A stretch of DNA of 64,000 nucleotides from Burkholderiaceae bacterium (GTDB taxonomy: Bacteria; Pseudomonadota; Gammaproteobacteria; Burkholderiales; Burkholderiaceae_C), in NCBI GenBank assembly GCA_024710165.1, contig JANJVG010000207.1, forward strand, positions 1 through 64,000. Direction: 5' to 3'. Every line of letters starts with the position of its first letter. The first letter of the stretch is position 1. Below are positions 51,905-60,992 of this stretch, one piece after another. The notes beneath the pieces were generated by a model, which was not told the origin of the DNA, did no database searches, and saw only the letters and a program-made list of their open reading frames with translations. The translations under genes and the position numbers were made by a program.

Positions 51905-53590
51905 ATGTCTGCTTCTGTCATTTCCCGCTGGTTCCCCTTTCTTGCCTGGCCGCGGCCCGATGCCTCCTTGTTGCGGGGCGAATTCTGGGCTGGCCTGACG
52001 GTGGGCCTGATGCTGGTGCCCCAGGGCATGGCCTACGCCGCACTGGCGGGCATGCCGGTGGTGACCGGCATTTACGCCTCACTGCTGCCCGCAGTGGTGG
52101 CCGCACTGTGGGGGTCCTCATCGCGGCTGAGCGTGGGCCCCACCGCGCTGACCAGCCTGCTCATCGGCGCCTCGCTCAACGGCCTGGCCGAGCCGGGCAG
52201 CACGCAATGGGTGGCGCTGGCTGCCTGGCTGGCGCTACTCACCGGTGCGCTGCAGCTGCTGCTGGGGCTGATGCGCTTTGGCTGGCTGCTCAACCTGGTC
52301 ACCTCACCCGTGCTCAGCGGCTTCACGCAGGCCGCAGCGCTGCTGATTCTGCTATCCCAGCTGCCGGCGCTCACGGGCCTGCAGGTGCCGTTGGCCACGC
52401 TGGCAGCCCATCCGGGGCTGGAGGCCTTCGACCTGCCGGGGGCCGCCATGGGGCTGGGCAGCATTGCTGCGCTGGTGCTTGCCAAACGCTGGTGGCCGGG
52501 TTTTCCGGCCGTCATCGTGGTGATGGGCGTAGCCGCTCTGGTCAGCCACGCGCTGGGCTACGCCGAGTCGGGCGGCGCCGTGGTGGGCACGGTGCCCAAC
52601 GGCCTGCCACAGCTGTACTGGCCCGGCGCCCTGCCCTGGAGCACGCTCAGTGCCCTCATCATGCCGGTGCTGGTGATCACCCTGGTGAGTTTTCTGGAGA
52701 CCGCTTCAAGTGCCCAGATCGAGCACCGGGACAGTGGCACGCGATGGAACGAGAACCAGGACCTGCTGGCCCAGGGACTGGCCAAAATCAGCTCGGGGCT
52801 GTGCGGCAGCTTTGCCACCAGTTCGTCTTTTTCACGCTCGGCCGTCAACCTGTATGCGGGCGCGCGCAGCGGCTGGGCCACGCTTTTTGCCTGCGCCCTG
52901 GTGCTGGTGGCCCTGCTGTGGCTCACGCCCGCGCTGCACCATGTGCCCCAGTCGGTTCTGGCAGCAGTGGTGGTGACGGCAATCACCGGCCTGATCAAGC
53001 CAGCCTTGCTGCCCCAGCTATGGCGCATCTCGCGTGCAGAGGCCCTGATGGGCGCCCTGACATTCATCGTGACGCTGGCGGCCGCACCCAACCTGTATTG
53101 GGGCGTCCTGGCGGGCTTGGTGGTGAACCTGAGCCAATTCCTGTACCAGCGCTTGCACCCGCGGATCATCGAGGTGGGACTGCACCCCGACGGCAGCCTG
53201 CGTGACCGACACCTGTGGAACCTGCCCCCGCTGGCACCGCGTCTGCTGGCCCTGCGCATGGATGCCGAGCTGGACTTTGCCTCGGCCAGTGCACTGGAGC
53301 GCACCCTCACCGAGCGCATGGCCGACTGTCCCGACCTGGCCCATGTCTGCCTCTTCGCCCAGCCGATCAATCGCATCGACGTCACGGGCGTGGAAACCTT
53401 CGCACGGATCATGGCCCTGGTGCAGCGGCGCGGCTGCACCCTGCACCTCAGCGGCATCAAACTGCCGGTGGAGCAAGTTCTGGAGCGGGCAGGTGTGCTC
53501 GTCCCCGGGCCGCGGCTATGCACCTACCGCACCGACACCGAGGCAATGAACGCGCTGCAAGGCATACGCAGCCGCCCTGAAACGGCCTGA
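51905..53590 (+). CDS. SulP family inorganic anion transporter with C-terminal STAS domain
   Basis: EFWAGLTVGLMLVPQGMAYAALAGMPVVTGIYASLLPAVVAALWGSSSRLSVGPTALTSLL; C-terminal INRIDVTGVETFARI. Confidence 0.94.
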   Translation: MSASVISRWFPFLAWPRPDASLLRGEFWAGLTVGLMLVPQGMAYAALAGMPVVTGIYASLLPAVVAALWGSSSRLSVGPTALTSLLIGASLNGLAEPGSTQWVALAAWLALLTGALQLLLGLMRFGWLLNLVTSPVLSGFTQAAALLILLSQLPALTGLQVPLATLAAHPGLEAFDLPGAAMGLGSIAALVLAKRWWPGFPAVIVVMGVAALVSHALGYAESGGAVVGTVPNGLPQLYWPGALPWSTLSALIMPVLVITLVSFLETASSAQIEHRDSGTRWNENQDLLAQGLAKISSGLCGSFATSSSFSRSAVNLYAGARSGWATLFACALVLVALLWLTPALHHVPQSVLAAVVVTAITGLIKPALLPQLWRISRAEALMGALTFIVTLAAAPNLYWGVLAGLVVNLSQFLYQRLHPRIIEVGLHPDGSLRDRHLWNLPPLAPRLLALRMDAELDFASASALERTLTERMADCPDLAHVCLFAQPINRIDVTGVETFARIMALVQRRGCTLHLSGIKLPVEQVLERAGVLVPGPRLCTYRTDTEAMNALQGIRSRPETA

Positions 53591-53599
53591 TGGCGACCG

Positions 53600-54427
53600 A
53601 TGCGCCACGCGCGCGAGTTACACTTCTGCCCAGCCCTCAATCCCCTCAATCCCCTCAATCCCCTTCGCTCTGTGTCCTCATCACTCGTCGATCTGCGCGA
53701 CCTGCGCCTGGAAACAGCCCTCTCGCTGGTCGGCACTGCGGTCACGGCACCGACCCCGGGGACCACGAACACGCCAGCCCACTACCTGCAGCGGCTGATC
53801 GACGGCCTCTGCGAGCTCTCGCTGCGGGACCCGCTGACCGGCCTGGCCAACCGCCGGCATTTCCAGTCTGTCCTCGAAAGCGAGATCGACCGCGTGACGC
53901 GCTCGGGCGAAGCCGCCCTGCTGCTGATGCTGGACATCGACCGCTTCAAGCAGGTCAATGACACCTACGGACACCTGGTCGGCGACCAGGTTCTGCAGGC
54001 CGTCGCCCAAACCCTGACCCAATGCGTGCGCCCCATGGATACGCTGGCCCGCTACGGCGGTGAAGAGTTCGCCGTGGTGCTGCCGGCCTGCCAGGCAGCC
54101 TTTGGCAAGGCTGTGGCCGAGCGCATCCGGCGCACGGTGGCCTCTACGCCCATCCGCATCGACAGCAGCACGGTGCTGGATGTGACCATCAGCATCGGTG
54201 GCGCCTTTGCCCTGCAATGGATCCGATCGACCACCCTGCTGTGGACCGACCGGGCCGACCACCAGCTCTACCGTGCCAAAGCAGAGGGCCGCAACCGTGT
54301 CTGCATTGAAGAGCAGCCCGACAGCACCGTCACGGCCGAAGAAAAGGGCATGCTGTTCGGCCCCCTCTACACCCCGTCGGGCTGGGGCGATCTGACTTCC
54401 ATGAATTTCAACGACAGCGCCCACTGA
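53600..54427 (+). CDS. GGDEF diguanylate cyclase
   Basis: DPLTGLANRRHFQSVLESEIDRV, DIDRFKQVNDTYGHLVGDQVL, RYGGEEFAVVLP. Confidence 0.92.
   Translation: MRHARELHFCPALNPLNPLNPLRSVSSSLVDLRDLRLETALSLVGTAVTAPTPGTTNTPAHYLQRLIDGLCELSLRDPLTGLANRRHFQSVLESEIDRVTRSGEAALLLMLDIDRFKQVNDTYGHLVGDQVLQAVAQTLTQCVRPMDTLARYGGEEFAVVLPACQAAFGKAVAERIRRTVASTPIRIDSSTVLDVTISIGGAFALQWIRSTTLLWTDRADHQLYRAKAEGRNRVCIEEQPDSTVTAEEKGMLFGPLYTPSGWGDLTSMNFNDSAH
53634..53663 (+). repeat. Tandem 9-bp repeat (CCCTCAATC x3, plus CCC)
   Basis: CCCTCAATCCCCTCAATCCCCTCAATCCCC, encoding LNPLNPLNP. Confidence 0.9.
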
Positions 54428-54437
54428 AAGCAAAGAG

Positions 54438-55274
54438 ATGAGCGACGCGCCGTCCCCCTCCCCCAGCCTGACCACAGCCCCCCCTGCAACGAACCTGCAG
54501 GGGGCGCGCATCATTGCCATCACCAGCGGCAAAGGCGGTGTCGGCAAGACCTTTGTCTCCGCGAACCTGGCGGCCGCCCTGACCCGCCGGGGCCAGCGCG
54601 TGCTGGTGCTCGATGCCGACCTGGGCCTCGCCAACCTCGATGTGGTGCTCAACCTGCATCCCAAAATCACGCTGCACGACGTCTTTACCGGAAAGGCTGG
54701 TCTGGAGCAGGCCGTGATCGCCGCTCCGGGCGGTTTCTCGGTCGTGCTGGCAGGTTCGGGCATGGTCGAATACTCGCGCCTGACGCCCGAGGTGCGCAAC
54801 CAGTTCCTGAACGTCATCCAGACCCTGGCGCCACGCTACGACGTGATCTTGCTGGACACCGGTGCAGGCATTTCCGACGTGGTGCTGTTTTCGGTGTCGC
54901 TGGCCTCCGAGGTGCTGATCGTGGCCACACCCGAGCCGACCTCTCTCACCGACGCTTACGCCGCCATCAAGGTGCTGGCCATGCAACAAAAGCGCCAGCA
55001 TGTGCGCATGGTGGTCAACCAGGCGGCACGCCCGGGCGACGGCCGGGCCATCACCAGCCAGTTGCAACAGGTATTGGAGCGCTTCGTCACCACCGACTCC
55101 GGTCGCCCGCTGCGCCTCATTCACATGGGCGATATTCCGGCCGACCTGGCCGTGCGCGACGCCGTGATGCGACGCCAGCTGCTGCTGCTCAACACGCCCG
55201 GCTGCCCGGCCGCACTGGCCATTTCGCAGCTGGCCGGCAAAATCGAAGAAACGCTGCTGACCCGCGCGGGCTGA
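54438..55274 (+). CDS. MinD/FlhG-like ParA family ATPase
   Basis: IIAITSGKGGVGKTFVSANLAAALTRRGQRVLVLDADLGLANLDVVLNL; DVILLDTGAGISDVVLF. Confidence 0.93.
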   Translation: MSDAPSPSPSLTTAPPATNLQGARIIAITSGKGGVGKTFVSANLAAALTRRGQRVLVLDADLGLANLDVVLNLHPKITLHDVFTGKAGLEQAVIAAPGGFSVVLAGSGMVEYSRLTPEVRNQFLNVIQTLAPRYDVILLDTGAGISDVVLFSVSLASEVLIVATPEPTSLTDAYAAIKVLAMQQKRQHVRMVVNQAARPGDGRAITSQLQQVLERFVTTDSGRPLRLIHMGDIPADLAVRDAVMRRQLLLLNTPGCPAALAISQLAGKIEETLLTRAG

Positions 55275-55291
55275 GCCTCGGGGCCTGGCTT

Positions 55292-55993
55292 TCAGGGCTG
55301 CAGGTCGAACACCAGCACCTCGGCAGCATCACCCTGGTCCAGCACCAGGTGCGACTCCTGCACCAGCAGGGCTGCATCGCCTGCCGCCAGGGGTTGGCCG
55401 TTGGCCTGCACGGAACCACGGACCAGGTGCACGTAGTACCGGCGTTCTGGCTGCAGTGCCAGGTCGGCACGCTCGTCGGCATCGAACAGCCCGGCATACA
55501 GGCGGGCATCGGCATGGATGGTGACCGACCCCTGCGCACCATCGGGCGAAGCGACCAGCCGTAAGCGCCCGCGTTTTTCCGCCTCGGCAAACGCCCTTTG
55601 CTCGTAGCCCGGGGCCACGCCTCGGCGGTCGGGCACGATCCAGATCTGCAGGAAGTGGGTGGTCTGCCCCTGGGCGTGGTTGAACTCGCTGTGCATCACA
55701 CCGGTGCCTGCGCTCATGCGTTGCACCTCGCCGGGCGGGATGGTGACCACATTGCCTATGCTGTCCTTGTGGGCCAGTTCGCCCGACAGCACGTAGCTGA
55801 TGATCTCCATGTCGCGATGGCCGTGCGTGCCAAAACCTGTGCCCGGCGCAATGCGGTCCTCATTGATGACACGCAGGTTGCCAAAGCCCATGTGGCGCGG
55901 ATCGTGGTAACCCGCAAACGAAAAACTGTGAAACGACTGCAGCCAGCCATGGTCGGCATAGCCACGGTCCTGTGATTTTCGAACGGTCAGCAT
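55292..55993 (-). CDS. Pirin family protein (cupin)
   Basis: LQSFHSFSFAGYHDPRHMGFGNLRVINEDRIAPGTGFGTHGHRDMEIISYVLSGELAHKDSIGN. Confidence 0.94.
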   Translation of the reverse strand: MLTVRKSQDRGYADHGWLQSFHSFSFAGYHDPRHMGFGNLRVINEDRIAPGTGFGTHGHRDMEIISYVLSGELAHKDSIGNVVTIPPGEVQRMSAGTGVMHSEFNHAQGQTTHFLQIWIVPDRRGVAPGYEQRAFAEAEKRGRLRLVASPDGAQGSVTIHADARLYAGLFDADERADLALQPERRYYVHLVRGSVQANGQPLAAGDAALLVQESHLVLDQGDAAEVLVFDLQP

Positions 55994-56096
55994 GGTGGTT
56001 TCCTCTCGTGCCTTCACTGTAAAACCCCGCTCCCGCGGGATGGGGCAAGCGTATTGATGGAACAATTCAAAATATCTGAACCCACAGGGGCCCGTC

Positions 56097-57035
56097 ATGC
56101 AAGACCTCCGCAATGCCCTCACCCCCGAGAACCTCGCCATGCTCCAGGTCATCGCCGAGGCCGGCAGCTTTGCAGCGGCCGCCAGGCACCTGGGGCTGGT
56201 GCCCAGTGCCCTCACTTACCGCGTACGCCAGATCGAAGATGCGCTCGATGTGCTGCTGTTTGACCGCAGCGCACGCCAGGCCCGCCCCACCGAGGCCGGG
56301 GCGGAACTGCTGCGCGAAGGCGCACGGCTGCTGCGCGACGTGGACGCAGTGGCCCACCGTGTGCGGCGCGTTGCCACCGGCTGGGAGCCACAGCTGACCA
56401 TTTCTGTCGATGGCGTCATCTCGCCCCACACCATGCTGGAGCTGGTGGAGGCCTTTTACGCGCTCGCACCCCCCACACAACTGAAGCTGTCCGACGGCAT
56501 CATGAGCGGCACGCTCGAAGCGCTCACTTCGGGCCGGGCCGATCTGGCCATTGGCGTCTCGGCCGCCAGCACCAGCGTGCCCGGCCTGCAGCAGGCTCCG
56601 CTGGGCGACCTGCTGTTCATCTACGTGGTGGCGCCCCACCACCCGCTGGCCAGAGCCCCCGAGCCGATCACCGATGCCACCTTGCTGGAACACCGCGCCG
56701 TGGCCGTAGCCGACTCCGCCCAGCGCGACGGCATGACCATGGGGCTGCTGGGCGGTCAGGATGTGCTGACCGTCGACACCATGCAGGCCAAGGTGCAGGT
56801 GCAACTGCGCGGCCTGGGTGGTGGCTTTCTGCCCGAGCCGATGGTGCGCCCCTATGTCGAGGCCGGCCACCTGGTGCAGCGCAAGGTGGCACGGCCCGAG
56901 CGCAGCATCCGCACGCATTACGCCTGGGGTGGCCCCGGTTTCACCGTGCCCGGACAGGCCTTGCAATGGTGGCTGAACCAGTTACAGAGCACCGCCACGC
57001 GCCGGGCACTGCTGGAAAACCACCACCACTTTTGA
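56097..57035 (+). CDS. LysR family transcriptional regulator
   Basis: LAMLQVIAEAGSFAAAARHLGLVPSALTYRVRQIEDALDVLLFDRSARQARPTEAGAELL; divergent from pirin. Confidence 0.94.
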   Translation: MQDLRNALTPENLAMLQVIAEAGSFAAAARHLGLVPSALTYRVRQIEDALDVLLFDRSARQARPTEAGAELLREGARLLRDVDAVAHRVRRVATGWEPQLTISVDGVISPHTMLELVEAFYALAPPTQLKLSDGIMSGTLEALTSGRADLAIGVSAASTSVPGLQQAPLGDLLFIYVVAPHHPLARAPEPITDATLLEHRAVAVADSAQRDGMTMGLLGGQDVLTVDTMQAKVQVQLRGLGGGFLPEPMVRPYVEAGHLVQRKVARPERSIRTHYAWGGPGFTVPGQALQWWLNQLQSTATRRALLENHHHF

Positions 57036-57113
57036 TGTGCGGGCCGCCGCCGGGCGTGTAGAGTGCATGCATCGTCCCCCTACTCCAATGGCTCCTGCCC
57101 GAAAGACCTGCAC

Positions 57114-58208
57114 ATGCCCCCCAGCAACACCACCCGCGCCCCCCGATCCCGCAGCCCACGCGCCGCCAAGGCGCCCCGCAGCATCGCCGTGCTGGGTGCC
57201 GGCATGGCCGGCGTGGCCTGCGCACGCACCCTGATGCAGGCCGGCCACCAGGTGAGCGTTTTCGAAAAGGCCGATCATCCAGGCGGACGCACCACCACGC
57301 TACAAACCCCCTTTGGCGGCTTTGATGCCGGCGCCCAGTATTTCACGGTGCGGGACGACCGCTTCACCCAGGCCTTGGCCACAGTGCCCGACATGTGCCG
57401 CCCCTGGAGCGCCAACACCGTGCGCGTGCTCGATGCCACCGGCAAGGTCGTCGCCGCCAGCCCGCTGCCCAAAGACGCGCACTGGGTTGCCCGCCCCGGC
57501 ATGGGCAGCCTGGTAGACGCCTGGGCCCAGCCGCTGCAGCAGGCCGGCTGCCTGCACACTGGCACCCATGTGCTGCGCATCGAACCCGACCGCCTTGCCC
57601 CGCAGCGCTGGCAGGTGTGTACCGAGTCTGCCGCAGGAGAACAGCATGTGTTTGCCGGTTTTGATGCCGTGCTGCTGGCCCTGCCCGCCCCGCCCGCCCG
57701 GGCGCTGCTTGACAACAGCGGCGTAGGCGCAAACCTGGCCCAGGCCATGGCACACGTGACGATGGCCCCTTGCTGGACCCTGATGCTTGCGTTTCCCCAG
57801 GCGGTACGCCCGGACCTGACCACGCTGGGGCCGCAATGGAACGCTGCCCGCAGCACACACCACCGCATCGCCTGGCTGGCCCGCGAATCGTCCAAGCCTG
57901 CACGCAGCATCATCGAACGCTGGACCGTGCAGGCCAGCGCCGACTGGTCCGCCGAGCACCTGGAGGACGACGCCGAACGTGTGCAGGCCAAGCTGAGCAA
58001 GGCGTTCTCCGAAGTCACGGGCATCCGCGCCGAACCGGCACACGCGCAAGTGCACCGCTGGCGCCATGCACAAACCCTTGAGCCTCTGGGGCGCAGCCAC
58101 CTGTGGGACGCACAGGCGGGCATCGGTGTCTGCGGCGACTGGTGCCTGGGCCACCGCGTTGAAGACGCCTTTATTTCCGGTCTGGAACTGGCACTCACCG
58201 TGGCATGA
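57114..58208 (+). CDS. FAD/NAD(P)-dependent amine oxidoreductase (renalase-like)
   Basis: [62 protein letters not shown]. Confidence 0.9.
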   Translation: MPPSNTTRAPRSRSPRAAKAPRSIAVLGAGMAGVACARTLMQAGHQVSVFEKADHPGGRTTTLQTPFGGFDAGAQYFTVRDDRFTQALATVPDMCRPWSANTVRVLDATGKVVAASPLPKDAHWVARPGMGSLVDAWAQPLQQAGCLHTGTHVLRIEPDRLAPQRWQVCTESAAGEQHVFAGFDAVLLALPAPPARALLDNSGVGANLAQAMAHVTMAPCWTLMLAFPQAVRPDLTTLGPQWNAARSTHHRIAWLARESSKPARSIIERWTVQASADWSAEHLEDDAERVQAKLSKAFSEVTGIRAEPAHAQVHRWRHAQTLEPLGRSHLWDAQAGIGVCGDWCLGHRVEDAFISGLELALTVA

Positions 58209-59179
58209 CGGCACAGGGCTACATCGGCCGGTTCGCGCCCTCGCCCACCGGGCCGCTGCATGCCGGATCGCTGGTGGCGGCCCTGGCCAGCTGGCTCGAT
58301 GCGCGGGCCTGGAACGGGGGGCGCGGCGGCCGCTGGCTGGTGCGCATCGAAGACATTGACACCCCGCGCTGCAGCACCGGGGCGGCCGAGCGCATCCTGG
58401 CCCAGCTGGCCATCTGCGGCATGCTCCCGGACGAGCCTCCCGTCTGGCAGTCGCAGCGCAGCCCGCTGTACCAACGGGCGCTGGACGCTCTGGTGGCCCG
58501 CCAGCTGGCCTACCCCTGCGCCTGCTCGCGCAAAGACATCGAGGCGGCCCATGCGGCCGCAGGCGAGGCGCGCCAGCGCCACACGGAGCTGCCCTACCCC
58601 GGCACCTGCCGCAACGGGCTGCAGGGCCGGCCAGCCCGTGCCTGGCGCTTCGCCACCACCCACTACATACAAAAAGCGCATCAAGCCCTTGCCAGTCAAG
58701 CGCAAGCAGCTATGTTTTTTATAGTTGATAACACGCTGTGCTGGCACGATCGCCGCCTGGGCGCACAACAGCAGGATGTGGTGCACCGCGTGGGCGATTT
58801 TGTGTTGCGACGCGCCGACGGGCTGTGGGCCTACCAGCTCGCGGTGGTGGTGGACGACGGCGCACAAGGCATCACGCACATCGTTCGCGGGGAAGATCTG
58901 GCCGACAATACCCATCGCCAGCTGCTGTTGCAGCAGGCCCTGGGTCTGAGCCCGCCCCGCTACCTGCACACCCCGCTGGTGCGGGGTGCGGATGGTGAAA
59001 AGCTCTCCAAGCAGCATGGTGCCGCACCGCTGGAGCTTGCCCGGCCTGTGCAAGCCCTGCAGGCAGCGGCCGCCGTGCTGGGCCTGCCCGAACTGCAGCA
59101 TCCCTGCAACACCCGCCCCAGCGAGGCACTGGCCCAATGGGTCAAGGCCTGGATGCATCTCTACAATCAGATACCGTGA
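58205..59179 (+). CDS. gluQ: Glutamyl-Q tRNA(Asp) synthetase
   Basis: [75 protein letters not shown]. Confidence 0.94.
   Translation: MTAQGYIGRFAPSPTGPLHAGSLVAALASWLDARAWNGGRGGRWLVRIEDIDTPRCSTGAAERILAQLAICGMLPDEPPVWQSQRSPLYQRALDALVARQLAYPCACSRKDIEAAHAAAGEARQRHTELPYPGTCRNGLQGRPARAWRFATTHYIQKAHQALASQAQAAMFFIVDNTLCWHDRRLGAQQQDVVHRVGDFVLRRADGLWAYQLAVVVDDGAQGITHIVRGEDLADNTHRQLLLQQALGLSPPRYLHTPLVRGADGEKLSKQHGAAPLELARPVQALQAAAAVLGLPELQHPCNTRPSEALAQWVKAWMHLYNQIP
58664..58730 (-). repeat. Dispersed ~60 bp semi-palindromic element, copy J, in frame inside gluQ
   Basis: Minus strand AACTATAAAAAACATAGCTGCTTGCGCTTGACTGGCAAGGGCTTGATGCGCTTTTTGTATG. Confidence 0.75.
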
Positions 59180-59952
59180 CAGAACAGCCCTTTACCGCGC
59201 GCGCCCCCGGCGACGCCTCCCCTCCCCGACCACCCGAAGACGCACCCCGCCCACCTGCGGGACGGGCGCCCGAGGGCGTGGCCCATCCCAAAACCATCAA
59301 GAGCTTTGTGCGCCGTGCCGGCCGCACCACCATCGGGCAGGCCAAGGCCTTTGAAGACCTCGGGCCTCGTTTCATCGTGCCCTATGCAGCCCGCCCCCTG
59401 GACGCCAGTGCCACCTTCGGACGCAGCGCGCCGCTGGTGCTCGAAATCGGCTTCGGCATGGGCGAGGCTACCGCCCACATCGCTCGCGTGCGCCCACAAG
59501 ACAATTTTCTGTGCTGTGAGGTGCATGAACCCGGCGTGGGCGCTCTGCTCAAGCGCATTGGCGAACAGGGCCAGACCAACATCCGCATCCTGCAGCACGA
59601 CGCTGTCGAGGTGATCGACCACATGCTGGCTCCGGGCTGCCTGGACGGCGTGCACATCTTCTTTCCCGATCCCTGGCACAAGAAGAAGCACAACAAGCGC
59701 CGCCTGATCCAGCCACCGCTGGTGGCCAAGCTGGCGGCGCGGCTCAAGCCCGGTGGCTACATCCACTGCGCCACCGACTGGGAGCCCTATGCCGTGCAGA
59801 TGCTGCAGGTGCTCAGCGCAGAACCCCTGCTGGCCAACACCGCCGAGGCCTATGCGCCGCAGCCCGACTACCGGCCACTCACCAAGTTTGAAAACCGGGG
59901 GCTCAAGCTCGGACATGGTGTGTGGGACCTGGTCTTCCGGCGCCGCCCCTGA
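59176..59952 (+). CDS. trmB: tRNA (guanine-N7-)-methyltransferase
   Basis: [46 protein letters not shown] start overlapping the gluQ stop. Confidence 0.94.
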   Translation: MTEQPFTARAPGDASPPRPPEDAPRPPAGRAPEGVAHPKTIKSFVRRAGRTTIGQAKAFEDLGPRFIVPYAARPLDASATFGRSAPLVLEIGFGMGEATAHIARVRPQDNFLCCEVHEPGVGALLKRIGEQGQTNIRILQHDAVEVIDHMLAPGCLDGVHIFFPDPWHKKKHNKRRLIQPPLVAKLAARLKPGGYIHCATDWEPYAVQMLQVLSAEPLLANTAEAYAPQPDYRPLTKFENRGLKLGHGVWDLVFRRRP

Positions 59953-59972
59953 TTTCCCAACACGGCAAGCTG

Positions 59973-60992
59973 ATGAAACCCATTCTGCAAAACCTGGTAG
60001 AGATGACCGGTCACCGCGATCATTTGCGGCTGGAGGTGTCGGTGCTTTCCACGCTGCAGGCGCTCAGCAGCATCGTGCAGGTGCGTGCCCTGGAAGTATT
60101 TTCCAAGGACGATGTGGAGCACATCCGGCCGCGCACCTGGATGGACAAAGGCGAGTGGCACAGCGCAGAAACCGAGGCGGCCCTCGACTCCGCAAGCCAG
60201 CCCGTTGCACAGATTGCCGCACTACACGACTGCATTCAAGAGCGCAGCCCGCATGCGATTGCCACTTTGGGTAAGGGCCGCTACTGCATGTGGCTGCCGC
60301 TGTGGGTGCATGAAAAAGTCACGTCCTGCCTCGAAATTGTCCAGTCGCGGCCTTTTTCGGCGCAAAAAATCGACGTCATCACCCACGTCTTTCACGTCTA
60401 CAAAAATTACCAGAGCCTGCTCGACTACAGCGAGCGAGATGCCCTGACCGGCCTGTTCAACCGCAAGACCTTCGATGAGCAGTTCTCACGCTTCACCGCA
60501 CCCGAGCGCACGCCATCCACCGAAACGGCAGACACGGGCGACGCAGCTCATCAGTGGCTGGCCGTCGTCGACATCGACCATTTCAAACAGGTCAACGACC
60601 GCTTTGGACACCTGTACGGCGACGAGGTGCTGATTCTGGTAGCCAACATCCTGCGCTCCTCGTTTCGCAGCCACGACAAAATCTTCCGCTTTGGCGGGGA
60701 GGAATTCGTGGTGCTTCTGCGCTCGACCAGCCTGCCCACGGCGCACAAGGTGTTCAACCGCTTTCGCAAGAACGTGGAAGACTATTATTTCCCCCAGGTC
60801 GGGCAGGTCACGGTCAGCGTGGGTTTTGTATCCACCGCGCACGGCTCGCCGGTCGAAATTCTGGGCCAGGCCGACCAGGCCCTCTATTTCGCCAAGGAAA
60901 ACGGCCGCAACCAGGTGCGCTACTACAACGACCTCGTCGCCGAAGGCCACCTCCAGACCAAGATCAGCAACGACGACGTCGAGCTGTTCTGA
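59973..60992 (+). CDS. GGDEF diguanylate cyclase
   Basis: DALTGLFNRKTFDEQFSRF, DIDHFKQVNDRFGHLYGDEVL, RFGGEEFVVLLR. Confidence 0.93.
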   Translation: MKPILQNLVEMTGHRDHLRLEVSVLSTLQALSSIVQVRALEVFSKDDVEHIRPRTWMDKGEWHSAETEAALDSASQPVAQIAALHDCIQERSPHAIATLGKGRYCMWLPLWVHEKVTSCLEIVQSRPFSAQKIDVITHVFHVYKNYQSLLDYSERDALTGLFNRKTFDEQFSRFTAPERTPSTETADTGDAAHQWLAVVDIDHFKQVNDRFGHLYGDEVLILVANILRSSFRSHDKIFRFGGEEFVVLLRSTSLPTAHKVFNRFRKNVEDYYFPQVGQVTVSVGFVSTAHGSPVEILGQADQALYFAKENGRNQVRYYNDLVAEGHLQTKISNDDVELF

